A DNA stretch of 64,000 nucleotides from Halobellus limi (GCF_004799685.1 NZ_CP031312.1:248001-312000); one strand, 5' to 3'. Counted from the first letter of the stretch, positions 25,166 through 34,518 are shown. Translations and numbers: made by a program. The notes: generated by a model not told the origin, from the letters alone.

Positions 25166-25857
25166 TCTCGAACGCTGCTCCCGGCCAGGCTCTCGGCGAT
25201 GTCAACGAGCCACGCCTCCCTGTCGGCCGCGTCCACGAACGCCGACGCCGCGCCGGCCGCGTCGGCACCGAGATCCAGACTCGCTCTCACGTCCGCCGCG
25301 GTTGTGATCCCGCCGCCGAGGAGGACGCGCGTCCGCGGGTTCTCCTCCCGTACCGTCGAGACGAACGCTTCCACGCGCTCTGGGGCCGTTTCGGCGAGTG
25401 CACGCTCCGAGGCGATGTCCGCGGGGTTCTCGAACAGGAGACAGTCCGGGTCGAACGCGAGCGCCGCGCGACCGGTCTCGACGCTGTCGACGCAAACGAT
25501 CGATTCGAGGCCGCGCTCCCGACAGCCCTCCACGACCGCTTCGACGTCCGCGAGCGTCGTCGGAGCCTCCGGGTGATTGACGAGGACGCCGTCGACTCCC
25601 GCCGCGTCGACGGCCGCCAGGCCGACTTCGCCGGTTCCGCGTCCCGGTTCCACCGCGTCGACGGCCTGTGCGACGACGGTTAGATCGGTCTCCGAGACGA
25701 TCCGGTAGAGATCCGGCGTTTGCGGAGCGACGGCGAGCGACGTGTCTGTCCGGTCCTGTACACCCTCTATCGTCTTCGCGAGTTCGAGACCGGCTTCGCC
25801 GGCCGTTCCCTCGTAGCGCTTGAAATTGATCAGGAAGGTCGGATACTCGAGCGCCAT
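25162..25857 (-). CDS. Triosephosphate isomerase-like protein (divergent)
   Basis: A 231-residue TIM-barrel protein similar to archaeal triosephosphate isomerases. The catalytic triad positions can be placed: Asn11/Lys13 (LINFKRYEG), His95 (VLVNHPEAP) and Glu143 (LLFENPADI); the phosphate loops are GGGITTAADV and GADAAGAASAF. The Glu loop differs from the usual archaeal EPPELIG, so it may be a paralogue with another substrate rather than the housekeeping enzyme. The start at 25857 precedes the first strand. It stands between AMP phosphorylase and an amidohydrolase, all on the minus strand. Confidence 0.7.
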   Translation of the reverse strand: MALEYPTFLINFKRYEGTAGEAGLELAKTIEGVQDRTDTSLAVAPQTPDLYRIVSETDLTVVAQAVDAVEPGRGTGEVGLAAVDAAGVDGVLVNHPEAPTTLADVEAVVEGCRERGLESIVCVDSVETGRAALAFDPDCLLFENPADIASERALAETAPERVEAFVSTVREENPRTRVLLGGGITTAADVRASLDLGADAAGAASAFVDAADREAWLVDIAESLAGSSVRD

Positions 25858-25991
25858 TGGTGCCGCGGCTTGGGGGCCGATCGGTTTCAGCGTTGCCTCG
25901 GGTGCGTACTCGTGGCGTCTGTTCGGGAGTGCCGTCGCGGCCGGCAATCCGAGAGCGCCGTCGCGGTCGGAAACAGACGCCGCGCCGACGC

Positions 25992-27056
25992 TCAGATGCC
26001 GAACAGCTCGCGGGCGTTTTCCTCGAATATCTTACGTTTCTGCGCGTCGGTCAACCCCTCGACATTGTCGACCGCCGCCGGAGCGTCGAAGTCCTGGTGC
26101 GGACGGTCCGAGCAGTAGAGGACCTGATCCTCGAGGTCCGCCCGTTCGATGAGGTCGACGACGTCGACCATCTTCGTCGCCTCTTCCGGGAGCGGCTGCG
26201 TGCCGTAGTAGAACTCCGAGAGGTACTCGCTCGGGAGTTGCGAGAGGTCGGCGAACTCGCTGGACCGTTCGAGGTACTCGCGATCGAGGCGCTCGCCCAG
26301 CGCGGGGATCCAGGAGAGGCCGCCCTCCCAGAAGCCGAAGTCGACGTCGTACTTCTCGACGATCCCGCGGAGGATCAGGCTGTTGGCGTGCCACATCTTC
26401 GGGATCGTGTGCCCCAGCGTGTGGAACTCCGCGAAGTTCTTCGGCTGCATCCCGGCGATTGGGAACCCGGGGACGATTCCGGTCGTCGAGTGCAGGATGA
26501 TCGGGAGGTCGTGCTTCTCGGCGGCCTCGTAGATCGGTTCGTAGCTCTTGTGCCCCATCGGGAACGTGGGGCCGACGTCGGTGATCATCGCGCCGACGAC
26601 CCCGTCTTTGTCCCCGTGACGTTCGATCTCTTCGGCGCTCTCCTCGGGATGGTCGCCGAAGACGTAGAGCTTCGCGTAGTACGTCCCGTCGCCGCGGGCG
26701 AAGCGATCGACGGTGAGGTCGTTGAACGCCCGCATGTACATCACCTGTTTGTCCTGAGCGGGGATCGTCGTCATCCGGAACTGTCCGGGAGAGAACACGA
26801 CCGTGTCGATGCCCAACTGTTCGCGCACCGGATCGACGTCCTCCGCGTCGGTGATGTCCGGCGAGTGGATGTTTATCTCGGTCCGACCGCCGGCGCTTCG
26901 GTCCCAGCCGTCCCACTGGATCGGACCCCACTCCTCGGGGCCCGCGAGGTAGCCCGCCTTCTCGTTCTCGCGCATCTCGTCGTCCGAGATGTACTCTCGG
27001 ATGTCGGCTCCGGACTCCGCACTGTGCCACTCGCCGTCAATCACCGCGTGATCCAT
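25992..27056 (-). CDS. Amidohydrolase family protein, paired with a Rieske protein
   Basis: A 354-residue amidohydrolase_2-type protein, a more distant relative of those at 17165 and 35567. It shares YLSEFYYGTQPL, LYCSDRPHQDFD (catalytic Asp) and the C-terminal ENARELFGI. The N-terminal metal motif is VIDGEWH, and a further His lies in IILHSTTG. Immediately upstream in the same direction is a Rieske ferredoxin-like gene (27115-27438), the same pairing as at 35567-37059. A TATA-like TTGTTAAG lies about 28 nt before the ATG. Function is probably a decarboxylase or hydrolase in the breakdown of an organic compound. Confidence 0.78.
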   Translation of the reverse strand: MDHAVIDGEWHSAESGADIREYISDDEMRENEKAGYLAGPEEWGPIQWDGWDRSAGGRTEINIHSPDITDAEDVDPVREQLGIDTVVFSPGQFRMTTIPAQDKQVMYMRAFNDLTVDRFARGDGTYYAKLYVFGDHPEESAEEIERHGDKDGVVGAMITDVGPTFPMGHKSYEPIYEAAEKHDLPIILHSTTGIVPGFPIAGMQPKNFAEFHTLGHTIPKMWHANSLILRGIVEKYDVDFGFWEGGLSWIPALGERLDREYLERSSEFADLSQLPSEYLSEFYYGTQPLPEEATKMVDVVDLIERADLEDQVLYCSDRPHQDFDAPAAVDNVEGLTDAQKRKIFEENARELFGI

Positions 27057-27114
27057 AGCGATCCTATCGGAGTATCGCGACTTAACAATCCCGATTTATC
27101 GTGTCAAAACCCGC

Positions 27115-27438
27115 TCACGCCCGGACGTGGATCTCCCCGTCCTCGACGACGACGTCGTAGGTCGGTACGGTGTCGTCACCCTGGACGTGCTCGCCGGACT
27201 CGACGTCGAACTGCCACCCGTGCCAGGGGCAGTACACGCACTCGTCCTCGACTCGGCCCTGCCCCAGCGGGCCGCCCTGGTGTGGGCAGACGTTACTGAG
27301 CGCGAAGTACTCGTCGTCTATGCGAAACAGGGCGACCTGCTCGCCGTCGACGTCGACGACGGAGGACTCCCCCGCTTCGATCTCTCCGACGGAAGCGACC
27401 CTGTGAAGCGACGATTCCTCCGCGCTGGTGTCTGTCAT
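27115..27438 (-). CDS. Rieske [2Fe-2S] ferredoxin-like protein
   Basis: A 107-residue soluble Rieske protein. The cluster ligands are CPH at VCPHQGGPLG and CPWH at VYCPWHGWQFD, 16 residues apart. Such small proteins pass electrons to oxygenases, or serve as nitrite reductase small subunits. No oxygenase alpha subunit is nearby; instead an amidohydrolase gene follows by 58 bases. The ATG at 27438 is chosen since the stretch before it is not conserved. A second amidohydrolase-Rieske pair is at 35567-37059. Confidence 0.85.
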   Translation of the reverse strand: MTDTSAEESSLHRVASVGEIEAGESSVVDVDGEQVALFRIDDEYFALSNVCPHQGGPLGQGRVEDECVYCPWHGWQFDVESGEHVQGDDTVPTYDVVVEDGEIHVRA

Positions 27439-28096
27439 ACCCAGGGGGAAGGAATCCACCTATATTACGCTTTCTCTTGTGAGGACCGCTTTGTGAGGAC
27501 TGCTCCACGGAAGCGACACCGGGAGCAGCCGCCATCACTATCCGAAGAAGTCGGACGCAGCTCCCGACGGATCACGGTGGTTTTTTCGGTTCGGTTTCGA
27601 CCGTGGGAGCGAATCGACTCACACCGACGTTCGAGCGCCGGTGAAAACGCGTTTTGAGACCGTTTTCGTGGATCGGGAGACTCGTTCGTCCTCCTCCGCC
27701 GAATGGACGGTAGAGAACAGCCCGCGAAATTGATTCGAGACTGTCGGATCAAAACGCCACGGCGCCTCGTCCGACGGACCGAGCTATGACGCGAGTAGCT
27801 TTGTAATAGGATATGAGATGCGGACGTAGCGATCGACTCGATCAGGCCCCGACGGAAGACTGATTCCAAAGTGGGGGGCTCGCCCGCGCTTCGTCTTCCG
27901 ATACGGACTCGATACTCTCGGATCAGTCTGTGAATTCCACCTCGCCGACGAGCACTCGGGTCGCGTGCACCGTCACGGCCACGGTCGTCAGTCCCCGCTC
28001 TCGATTGCGGTCGTCCGTCCGCTCTCGATCCCGGGCGGTCGCGCGACCGGACAGAGCTATCGACGAGAGGCGTTCTGCACGGGGTCCACCCCGTCC
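27439..28096. other. Gene-poor stretch, possibly degraded
   Basis: About 660 bases without a convincing gene. A 14-nt imperfect direct repeat (GTGAGGACCGCTTT / GTGAGGACTGCTCC) lies at about 27479-27507, and a TTTTTT run at about 27582. On the minus strand a short frame ending near 27928 reads TTVAVTVHATRVLVGEVEFTD, which could be the tail of a decayed gene, but no start or family is evident. Confidence 0.3.
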
Positions 28097-28726
28097 TCAG
28101 CTCCCATCGACCTCGTTCGCCGACTGGCAGTCACACCCGCCGCGGTCGAGCAGTTCCGTGACCGGGTAGCTGGCCCCGCAGTCCTCACAGAGCACCTGGA
28201 CGTCCACCAGCACGTTGAACTCCCCGAGTACGAGTTTCCCGCCGTCTCGCAACTGTCCCAGGTTGTTCTCGATCACCGCGATGAGCCGGCTCTGGAGCCG
28301 CTGGATCGTGGTCCGGACGCTCTCTATCCGATCGCCCGACGAGCGGCCTTTCGAGACGTCTCTGAACTCCGTGAGGTACGTGTACACCGCCTGGTGGGAG
28401 ACGAACTCCGACCGGAGGTTCTCGAGGTCGACGCCGCGCTGTTCGAGCGTCGCCTCCGCGTCGACGCGCATCCCGGCCGTGACGTCGTCGTCCGTGAGCA
28501 ACCGATAGAGGTTCGCGACCTCGCCGTCGATCGGGTTCTCGCCCGCGTCTTGCAGTTTCGCGGCGAGCAACCGTTCGTTGAACCAGTCCGCGAGAGAGCG
28601 GAGGCTCTGGCTCTCGTAGCCGTTACCGAGCCACCGGTCTTCGAGCTCCTGCCCCACGTCCGACAGCCCGTTGGTCTCGATGAGTCGTCCGACCTTCGAA
28701 CGGGTCGGATCGGAATCCTCGGTCAT
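28097..28726 (-). CDS. RdfA-like protein (haloarchaeal rod-determining factor family)
   Basis: A 209-residue protein with the pattern of the haloarchaeal RdfA family: KVGRLIETNGLSDVGQELEDRWLG, SLRSLADWFNERLLAAKL, GEVANLYRLLTDDDVTAGMRVDAEATLEQRGVDLENLRSEFVSHQAVYTYLTE. The C-terminus has a zinc-ribbon-like CEDCGASYP with a CDC further on. In Haloferax volcanii RdfA is needed for rod-shaped cells; many haloarchaea carry several paralogues, so a shape role here is only likely. The ATG at 28726 is preferred over an upstream TTG. Confidence 0.7.
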   Translation of the reverse strand: MTEDSDPTRSKVGRLIETNGLSDVGQELEDRWLGNGYESQSLRSLADWFNERLLAAKLQDAGENPIDGEVANLYRLLTDDDVTAGMRVDAEATLEQRGVDLENLRSEFVSHQAVYTYLTEFRDVSKGRSSGDRIESVRTTIQRLQSRLIAVIENNLGQLRDGGKLVLGEFNVLVDVQVLCEDCGASYPVTELLDRGGCDCQSANEVDGS

Positions 28727-28963
28727 ACGTCGCAATTCGTGCGTGCCCTGTTAAAGATATCAATTCGTCAGGGAGCGACCCCCGGGTGTCTCTCTGGGGA
28801 GTGCCGCGTGACCGCAGAACATATTTACTAACTACAATATCTCCATTTCTGATGGTTGTGGTGTCTGTCGGTCGCTCGGCGCGGAGCTCCGTCCGGGTTC
28901 CGACCGGGGGCGCCGCGAACGAACGTGACACGATTTCGTCGCATCGAGAGCTGAGACGCGTGG

Positions 28964-29473
28964 TCAGTATCGAAACGCGGCGTCGGCGATCGCCACCGTC
29001 TGTCCCAGGCCCACGAGGGCGAGGCCGACGACCGGTACCCACGACGCACCGACGAGAACGCTACCGGCGTACACGACCGCGCCGAGGAGCGACGTGACCG
29101 CGCACCCGACGTACACCCCGGCCGGCTCCGTTTTCCGGCGGGCGACGTCGACGAAGCCGACCGCCGGAAGCGCCATCCAGCCGAAGAGCGCGAGTGCCTG
29201 TAGCGGCGTCCCGACGGTCCCGGTCCGGAAGCCTGCAGCACCCAGCAGGGTCACGACGAACCCGACAGCGATAATCCGCCACCACACGCGGAGCGTCCCG
29301 GTGCGCATCTCCGCCCGCCCGGTCACGACGAACACCGCCAGCAGGACCGACATCGCGACGTGCGCGATAAAGAGGGTGGCGTCAGCGATCAGGTCGAGGT
29401 GGGTGGCGATCACGACGATCCACGCGAGGGGAATCAAAAACACGGGGCCGAACTCCCGGGCCTGACGGAGCAT
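28964..29473 (-). CDS. Multi-pass membrane protein of unknown function
   Basis: A 169-residue hydrophobic protein with about five transmembrane helices (for example FLIPLAWIVVIATHLDL, VAMSVLLAVFVVTG, IIAVGFVVTLLGAAGF, ALALFGWMALPAVGFV, LVGLALVGLGQTVAI). No known domain was recognised. It is divergent from the TrkH gene at 29582 and shares a short 108-base promoter region with it. Confidence 0.6.
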   Translation of the reverse strand: MLRQAREFGPVFLIPLAWIVVIATHLDLIADATLFIAHVAMSVLLAVFVVTGRAEMRTGTLRVWWRIIAVGFVVTLLGAAGFRTGTVGTPLQALALFGWMALPAVGFVDVARRKTEPAGVYVGCAVTSLLGAVVYAGSVLVGASWVPVVGLALVGLGQTVAIADAAFRY

Positions 29474-29581
29474 ACCCGACGGGAACAGCCGAGCACGTAT
29501 AGCCACTGGGGCCTCGGAAGTGGGTCTGTCGTGTGATGCCGAAACGTCAATGTATCTTCCCCTGAGTCTTACAGTCACTCG

Positions 29582-31129
29582 ATGGTTCGAACGCCGGAAA
29601 CGTACGTCGATTACAGGGTAAGCATCGCCTACGTCGGGACGGTACTCAAATACCTCGGCGTGACGCCGCTGTTCCCGCTCGTGCTCGCGCTGTACTACGG
29701 CGAGGACCCGCTCCCTTTCGTGGCGACGAGTGTCGTGATGATCGGTTTCGGGGCGCTTCTCGAACGACTCGATCAGCGCAACGACCTCGGCAACCGCGAG
29801 GCGTTTCTCTTGGTGAGTCTCGCGTGGCTCCTCGTGCCGCTTGCCGGCACGGTCCCGTATCTCTTCGCAGGGACCGGAACCGTCGCCACTCCGATAAACG
29901 CGCTCTTCGAGAGTATGAGCGGGTTCACGACGACCGGAGCGACGGTCCTCGGGGAGATCTCGGTCGAACGCCACGGCCACGCGATGCTGATGTGGCGGCA
30001 GCTCACCCAGTGGCTCGGCGGAATGGGAATCCTCGTGTTGATGGTCGCGATCCTGCCGGAGCTCTCGGTCGGCGGCGCACAGATCATGAACCAGGAGGCT
30101 CCGGGACTCTCGATCGAGAAGCTGACGCCGCGCATTCAGGAGACCGCCCGCGCCTTGTGGGGGATCTACGCTGGCTTCACCGTCCTCGCCGCGCTCGTCT
30201 ACTACGGGCTTCACCTGGCCAATCTGGCGCCGAACATGGACCTCTACAACGCCGTCGCACACGCGCTCACCACCTTGCCCACCGGCGGTTTCTCCCCGCA
30301 GGCCAGAAGCGTCGAAGCGTTCAAACCGGTCGTGCAGTGGGCGGTGATGCCGTTCATGCTGATCGCGGGGACGAACTTCGCGCTGTTCTGGCACGTTCTC
30401 AAGGGGGACCCCCGGCGGCTCACAGACAACAGCGAGGTCCGCGGATACGTGCTCGCGATCGCCGGGTTCGGAGCCGTCATCTCCGCGGTACTCTTCTCCG
30501 GCGTCGGACTGGCCGAGACGCCGGCGAACGTCGGACTCATACCGGGGAACTTCGAGGACGCCCTCCGGCAGGGACTGTTTCAGGTGATCGCCATCGTGAC
30601 GACGACGGGGTACGCGAGTATGGACGTCAACGCCTGGGACGCGTCCGCGCAGACGATCCTCCTGTTCGCGTACTTCCTCGGTGGGTCGGCCGGCTCGGCC
30701 GCCGGCTCTATCAAGATCATCCGCTGGGTGCTCGTCCAGAAGGCCATCGGCCGCTCGCTGTTCACGTCCGTCCACCCCGACGCTGTCCGGCCGATCCGAC
30801 TGAAACAGGAGATCGTCGAAGAGGACACGATCCTCGACGTCTTCGTGTTCGTGGGACTGTTCGTCACGCTGTTCGTGCTCTCGACGATCCTCCTGTATCT
30901 CGATAGCTTCCGGACGCCTGCGGTCACGCTCTCGGGACTCGAGGCGATGAGCGTCGCCATCGCCACTCTGGGAAACGTCGGGCCCGGCTACGGCGTCGTG
31001 GGGCCGATGGACAGTTTCCTCCCGTTCTCCGACGCCGCGAAACTGTATATGATCTTCCTGATGTGGATCGGGCGCCTGGAGGTGCTCTCGGTGCTGGTCA
31101 TCCTCTCTCCGTCGTTCTGGCAGCGGTGA
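29582..31129 (+). CDS. trkH: TrkH family potassium uptake protein
   Basis: A 515-residue membrane protein of the TrkH/KtrB superfamily. The four pore loops are visible: SGFTTTGATVLG, TLPTGGFSPQA, TTTGYASMD and LGNVGPGYGV, each placing Gly in the K+ selectivity filter. It imports K+ in partnership with a cytoplasmic TrkA/KtrA-type regulator, which is not adjacent. A second TrkH is at 56760. The size and loops match the family. Confidence 0.92.
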   Translation: MVRTPETYVDYRVSIAYVGTVLKYLGVTPLFPLVLALYYGEDPLPFVATSVVMIGFGALLERLDQRNDLGNREAFLLVSLAWLLVPLAGTVPYLFAGTGTVATPINALFESMSGFTTTGATVLGEISVERHGHAMLMWRQLTQWLGGMGILVLMVAILPELSVGGAQIMNQEAPGLSIEKLTPRIQETARALWGIYAGFTVLAALVYYGLHLANLAPNMDLYNAVAHALTTLPTGGFSPQARSVEAFKPVVQWAVMPFMLIAGTNFALFWHVLKGDPRRLTDNSEVRGYVLAIAGFGAVISAVLFSGVGLAETPANVGLIPGNFEDALRQGLFQVIAIVTTTGYASMDVNAWDASAQTILLFAYFLGGSAGSAAGSIKIIRWVLVQKAIGRSLFTSVHPDAVRPIRLKQEIVEEDTILDVFVFVGLFVTLFVLSTILLYLDSFRTPAVTLSGLEAMSVAIATLGNVGPGYGVVGPMDSFLPFSDAAKLYMIFLMWIGRLEVLSVLVILSPSFWQR

Positions 31130-31184
31130 CGCGCCCCCCTCGGAAGCCTGCCACTCAAGTACCCTGAGGACGAAGGGGGTTCCA

Positions 31185-31424
31185 ATGCCAATCGTCGAAG
31201 TGACGCTCCCGGACGAACTGCTGAGCGAGTTCGAACAGCTGGTCGACGAGGAGTTCGTGACCGAGGAACAGGCCGTCGAGGAACTGTTGAGTATGGGTAT
31301 CGATGCCTATAACGTCGAAGTCGTCGACGACAGCGAACCCGGGGACGACTTTATGGACGGCGCAGAGAACAACCTCTTCGACACCGCGTCCGATCCGGGC
31401 GGACTCGACGATGACACGCTGTAG
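31185..31424 (+). CDS. Small acidic protein, possibly ribbon-helix-helix-like
   Basis: A 79-residue protein starting PIVEVTLPDELLSEFEQLVDEEFVTEEQAVEELLSMGI, a short strand followed by two helices, the layout of CopG-like ribbon-helix-helix proteins. The last 35 residues are acidic and probably disordered. It follows trkH by 55 bases and could be co-transcribed or act as a local regulator. DNA binding is not shown. Confidence 0.6.
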   Translation: MPIVEVTLPDELLSEFEQLVDEEFVTEEQAVEELLSMGIDAYNVEVVDDSEPGDDFMDGAENNLFDTASDPGGLDDDTL

Positions 31425-31610
31425 GCTCTCGACGCGAACGCCGTCGACCCTTTCGAGCCGAGCGCACGCCGGGCCCGCGTCGTCGATCGGCGCGCGTCGC
31501 TCGCGACGTGCGAACGCGGTGGCGACACTCTCTATCCGGAACTACGCTTTGCGGACACGCGTTTTCGTGGGCTGTGACCTCTCGGGAGGAAACCGACGTA
31601 CGGGGCCGTC

Positions 31611-33077
31611 TCAGTCGTCCGCGGGCGTCGGTCGCCGAACCGACCCGGTCCGCCAGGATCCCCGGCGGTACCACGCGAACGCGATGACCGCGCCGGCGAC
31701 GTTGGAGATGGGAAACGCCAGCCAGATTCCGTCGGAGCCCCAACTGAGCGAGGCGAAGTAGGCGACGGGGATGCGGATGAGCCCCAGCATGATCACCGAG
31801 ATAACGGCGGCGGTGAGCGTCTTTCCCGCCCCGCGGAAACTCCCCGTGTAGGCGCGCATCACGCCGATGAAACCGAAACTCGGGGCGACCCAGCGCAGGA
31901 AGTTGCTCCCCTGGCGTACGACCTCGGGATCGTTCGTGAATACGGCCACAATCGGCTCCGCGGCGAGCAGGGCGATCCCACCGAGCACCGTGAGGACGAC
32001 GAACATCGTCTTCGCGGCGAAGTCCGCCGCCGTCCCCGCGCGGTCGGGCTTCTCCGCGCCGATGTTCTGTCCCGTCATCGTCTCGACGCCCCGCGCGACC
32101 GCGATGGCCGGGAGGAAGATGACGGAGAAGACCCGAACGCCGATACCGAACGCGGCGACGACCGTGGTCGGAAACATCCCCACCACGAGCAGCAGCAGGT
32201 TCACCGAGAGCGACCGGCCGGTCACCTCCACCGACGCGGGCAGGCCGATGTCGAGCAACTTGCGGAGGTACGAGAGGTCCGGCCGCATCTGACTCGGGTG
32301 GATCATCACGCCGCGGACGCCCTCCAGCATCACCGCGATGCCGACGACGAACGCGAGCGCGCGGGAGAACACCGTCGCGATGGCCGCGCCGGTGATCCCG
32401 GACCCCGTGTATCCGGTCGACGCCAGCAGCGACGCTTCGAGGCCGCGCATCCCGAGCATCCCGAACAGCGGGTTGCCGTCGAACCCGAAGATGAGAATCG
32501 GGTCGATCGCGATGTTCAGCACCACCGACCCGAACATCACGAGCATCGGCGTGACGGTGTCGCCGTAGCCGCGCATCAGCGCGATGAAGACGAAGAAGCC
32601 GAACATGAACGGCATCCCGGCGGAGATCACCTGCATGTAGCCCGTCGCGAGCGGGTGCACCGCGGGCGATGCGCCCAGGAATCGGATGAAGGGACCGACG
32701 GCGACGTACCCGAACGCACCCAGAAGAATCGAGCCGATGATCGAGAAGGCGACCGTCTGGGAGGCGGCGTACTCGGCCTCCTCTTCCTCGTCGGCCCCGA
32801 TGTGCTGGGCGACGAGGACGCTCCCGGCGACGGAGAGACCCATCCCGAGCGAGATCAGCAGGAAGACCATCGGGAACGCGAAACTGATCGCCGCCAGCGC
32901 CTCGGTGCTGAACTGCCCGAGCCAGAACGTGTCGGCGAGGTTGTACGCCGTCTGGAGGAGGTTCGTGATGACGATGGGCAGCGAGAGATAAAAGAGCGGT
33001 CTGCCGATCCCGCCGCTCGTCAGGTTCAGCTCTTCCGGTCCCTTGAACGCCGATCCGATCCGATCGAGGAGGCTCAT
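31611..33077 (-). CDS. MATE family efflux transporter
   Basis: A 488-residue protein with 12 predicted transmembrane helices in two halves. The first half begins RPLFYLSLPIVITNLLQTAYNLADTFWLGQ, and the second begins LLDIGLPASVEVTGRSLSVNLLLL; MTGQNIGAEKPDRA and FRGAGKTLTAAVISV are typical MATE segments. It exports cationic compounds in exchange for Na+ or H+. Its start overlaps the end of the TetR gene by four bases (ATGA), so the pump and its regulator form one operon. Confidence 0.9.
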   Translation of the reverse strand: MSLLDRIGSAFKGPEELNLTSGGIGRPLFYLSLPIVITNLLQTAYNLADTFWLGQFSTEALAAISFAFPMVFLLISLGMGLSVAGSVLVAQHIGADEEEEAEYAASQTVAFSIIGSILLGAFGYVAVGPFIRFLGASPAVHPLATGYMQVISAGMPFMFGFFVFIALMRGYGDTVTPMLVMFGSVVLNIAIDPILIFGFDGNPLFGMLGMRGLEASLLASTGYTGSGITGAAIATVFSRALAFVVGIAVMLEGVRGVMIHPSQMRPDLSYLRKLLDIGLPASVEVTGRSLSVNLLLLVVGMFPTTVVAAFGIGVRVFSVIFLPAIAVARGVETMTGQNIGAEKPDRAGTAADFAAKTMFVVLTVLGGIALLAAEPIVAVFTNDPEVVRQGSNFLRWVAPSFGFIGVMRAYTGSFRGAGKTLTAAVISVIMLGLIRIPVAYFASLSWGSDGIWLAFPISNVAGAVIAFAWYRRGSWRTGSVRRPTPADD

Positions 33078-33703
33078 TCGGAGGTTCCTCCGATCTCCAT
33101 ACCGCCGTTCGATCCACCGGCGGGACGCTCGCTCGCCTCGGTCAAGAGCGTCTCGTCGATGTACGTGTGGACCGCCTCCGCCGATTCGTCCAGCGGGTGT
33201 CCGACGCCGACGTGGCGCGTCTGGACCCCGTTGAGGAACGTCGCGAGAAACGACGCCACGACGCCGGGATCGACGTCTTCACGGAACGATCCGTCGGCGA
33301 CGCCCTCCGCGACGATCTCTCGTACCGCTTCGACGTAGGCGTCGTCGAACCGCTGGAGTCGCTCGCGGAACGCCTCGTCGTAGGGCGACTGCGCCTTGAT
33401 TTCCAGCAGCGCCGTCTGGAACGCCGGCGCGTCCGAGCGCCCCGTCACGAGCGAATCGACGAGTGCACAGAGCCGTTCGGCGGGCGTCTCGCCGTCGGGA
33501 TCGTCGATCCGCTCTTCGAACCGCTCGTAGAGGTGATCCAGGAACGCCAACAGCAGGTCGTGTTTGCAGTCGTAGTGATAGTGGATGGAGGCCTTGCTCA
33601 ATTCCGTCTCGTCGGCGATGTCCTGCATCGTCAGGTCCGCGTAGCCGTGTTCGCAGAGCGCGCGCTGCGTCGCGTGGAGGATTTCGGTTGGTGCGTCAGT
33701 CAT
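33074..33703 (-). CDS. TetR family transcriptional regulator
   Basis: A 209-residue regulator with an N-terminal helix-turn-helix (residues about 5-55: ATQRALCEHGYADLTMQDIADETELSKASIHYHYDCKHDLL) and a C-terminal ligand-binding domain. It is the first gene of an operon with a MATE pump. A dyad of the TetR-operator type (TGACTG and CAGTCA, 33725-33742) lies 20 bases upstream, so it probably represses its own operon until a pump substrate binds. Confidence 0.9.
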   Translation of the reverse strand: MTDAPTEILHATQRALCEHGYADLTMQDIADETELSKASIHYHYDCKHDLLLAFLDHLYERFEERIDDPDGETPAERLCALVDSLVTGRSDAPAFQTALLEIKAQSPYDEAFRERLQRFDDAYVEAVREIVAEGVADGSFREDVDPGVVASFLATFLNGVQTRHVGVGHPLDESAEAVHTYIDETLLTEASERPAGGSNGGMEIGGTSE

Positions 33704-33722
33704 CGAGTGCGTGGTTACGATA

Positions 33723-33742
33723 ACTGACTGGCTGGTCAGTCA
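33723..33742. promoter_or_regulatory. Likely TetR operator upstream of the tetR-MATE operon
   Basis: An inverted repeat TGACTG (33725-33730) and CAGTCA (33737-33742), with nested ACTGAC/GTCAGT. It lies between a T-rich box (CTTTTTGA on the minus strand) and the start codon at 33703, the position expected for a repressor that blocks transcription. Binding is inferred. Confidence 0.65.
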
Positions 33743-33889
33743 AAAAGAGTTCGAATCGACAGCCGCCACAACGTTTTACACGACTGATATCCGACGGGCG
33801 TCCCGCTGGACCGACGTCGGTACGGTCCATCGCCCGGAGACGACGCCCTCTCGCCGTGGTCCGCAGAACCACTGTAGCGATGGGTCGCG

Positions 33890-34480
33890 TCAGAACGGGG
33901 CGTCGATTCCGGACCCCTTCTCACTCCGCTCGACCTCGTCGCTCCCGGTTCGATCCGGCCCGGACAGCGAGCCCCCGTCTCCGTCGCGGTCCGGGACCGA
34001 CCCCGTCTCTCGATAGGTCTCCTCCAACTCGGCCAGCTGCCGATTGATGGCCTCGGACTCGTGGTGCATCGGATGCACCCGGACTCGGACCAGATCGTAC
34101 CCGTGTCGCTCCTCGAGGCCGTTCCACGCGCGGAAGGAGCCGACCGTGAGCGTGTGGCTCTGCGGACAGAACGGCGTCGTCGGCGTGAACTCCGCTCGCA
34201 ACGCGTTCGCCTCGCGTTCCTCGGCGTACCGGTAGCCCGCGTTCGGGTGTCGCGTGTCGGCGTTCAACCGCGCGAGGTTGTAGCCGAAGGTCATGTCGTA
34301 GACGCCCCGCTCTTCGAACACCTCTCGGGCCACGCCGTGCACGGCGACGTGGTCGTCGCCGGTCAGCAGCGACGCATCGGCCAGGAACGGTCCCGGCTCG
34401 GGCAGGTGTTCGGGGACGAACGCGTCGCGCTCGTCGAAGAGCCCCTCGTCGTCGCCGAACGGTGATGGGATGCCGACCAT
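33890..34480 (-). CDS. Conserved haloarchaeal protein of unknown function, palindrome-controlled
   Basis: A 196-residue soluble protein. The conserved part is about residues 25-150: LTGDDHVAVHGVAREVFEERG, GYNLARLNADTRHPNAGYRYAEEREANALRAEFTPTTPFCPQSHTLTVGSFRAWNGLE and VRVRVHPMHHESEAIN. A single Cys and several His are in conserved-looking positions and could bind a metal. The last 40 residues are low complexity. The 12-bp palindrome at 34519-34530 lies 38 bases before the ATG, placing it in the same putative regulon as the denitrification genes. No function was recognised. Confidence 0.65.
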   Translation of the reverse strand: MVGIPSPFGDDEGLFDERDAFVPEHLPEPGPFLADASLLTGDDHVAVHGVAREVFEERGVYDMTFGYNLARLNADTRHPNAGYRYAEEREANALRAEFTPTTPFCPQSHTLTVGSFRAWNGLEERHGYDLVRVRVHPMHHESEAINRQLAELEETYRETGSVPDRDGDGGSLSGPDRTGSDEVERSEKGSGIDAPF

Positions 34481-34518
34481 ACCTCACGTTCGGTTCCGGA
34501 GGTCGGTAGCGTGCGTGC

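Noticed and set aside
27850..28110. Minus-strand frame with VTVHATRVLVGEVEFTD end
   Set aside because: No start codon with ribosome site, no family match recognised and it sits in degraded DNA beside RdfA; kept only as a note.
28815..28828. AGAACATATTTAC resembling half of the palindrome
   Set aside because: The second half-site is missing; it is more likely a simple AT-rich promoter region.
28964..30775. Long minus-strand frame across the TrkH gene
   Set aside because: Only the last 169 codons (28964-29473) look like protein; the rest is the opposite strand of trkH with shadow composition.
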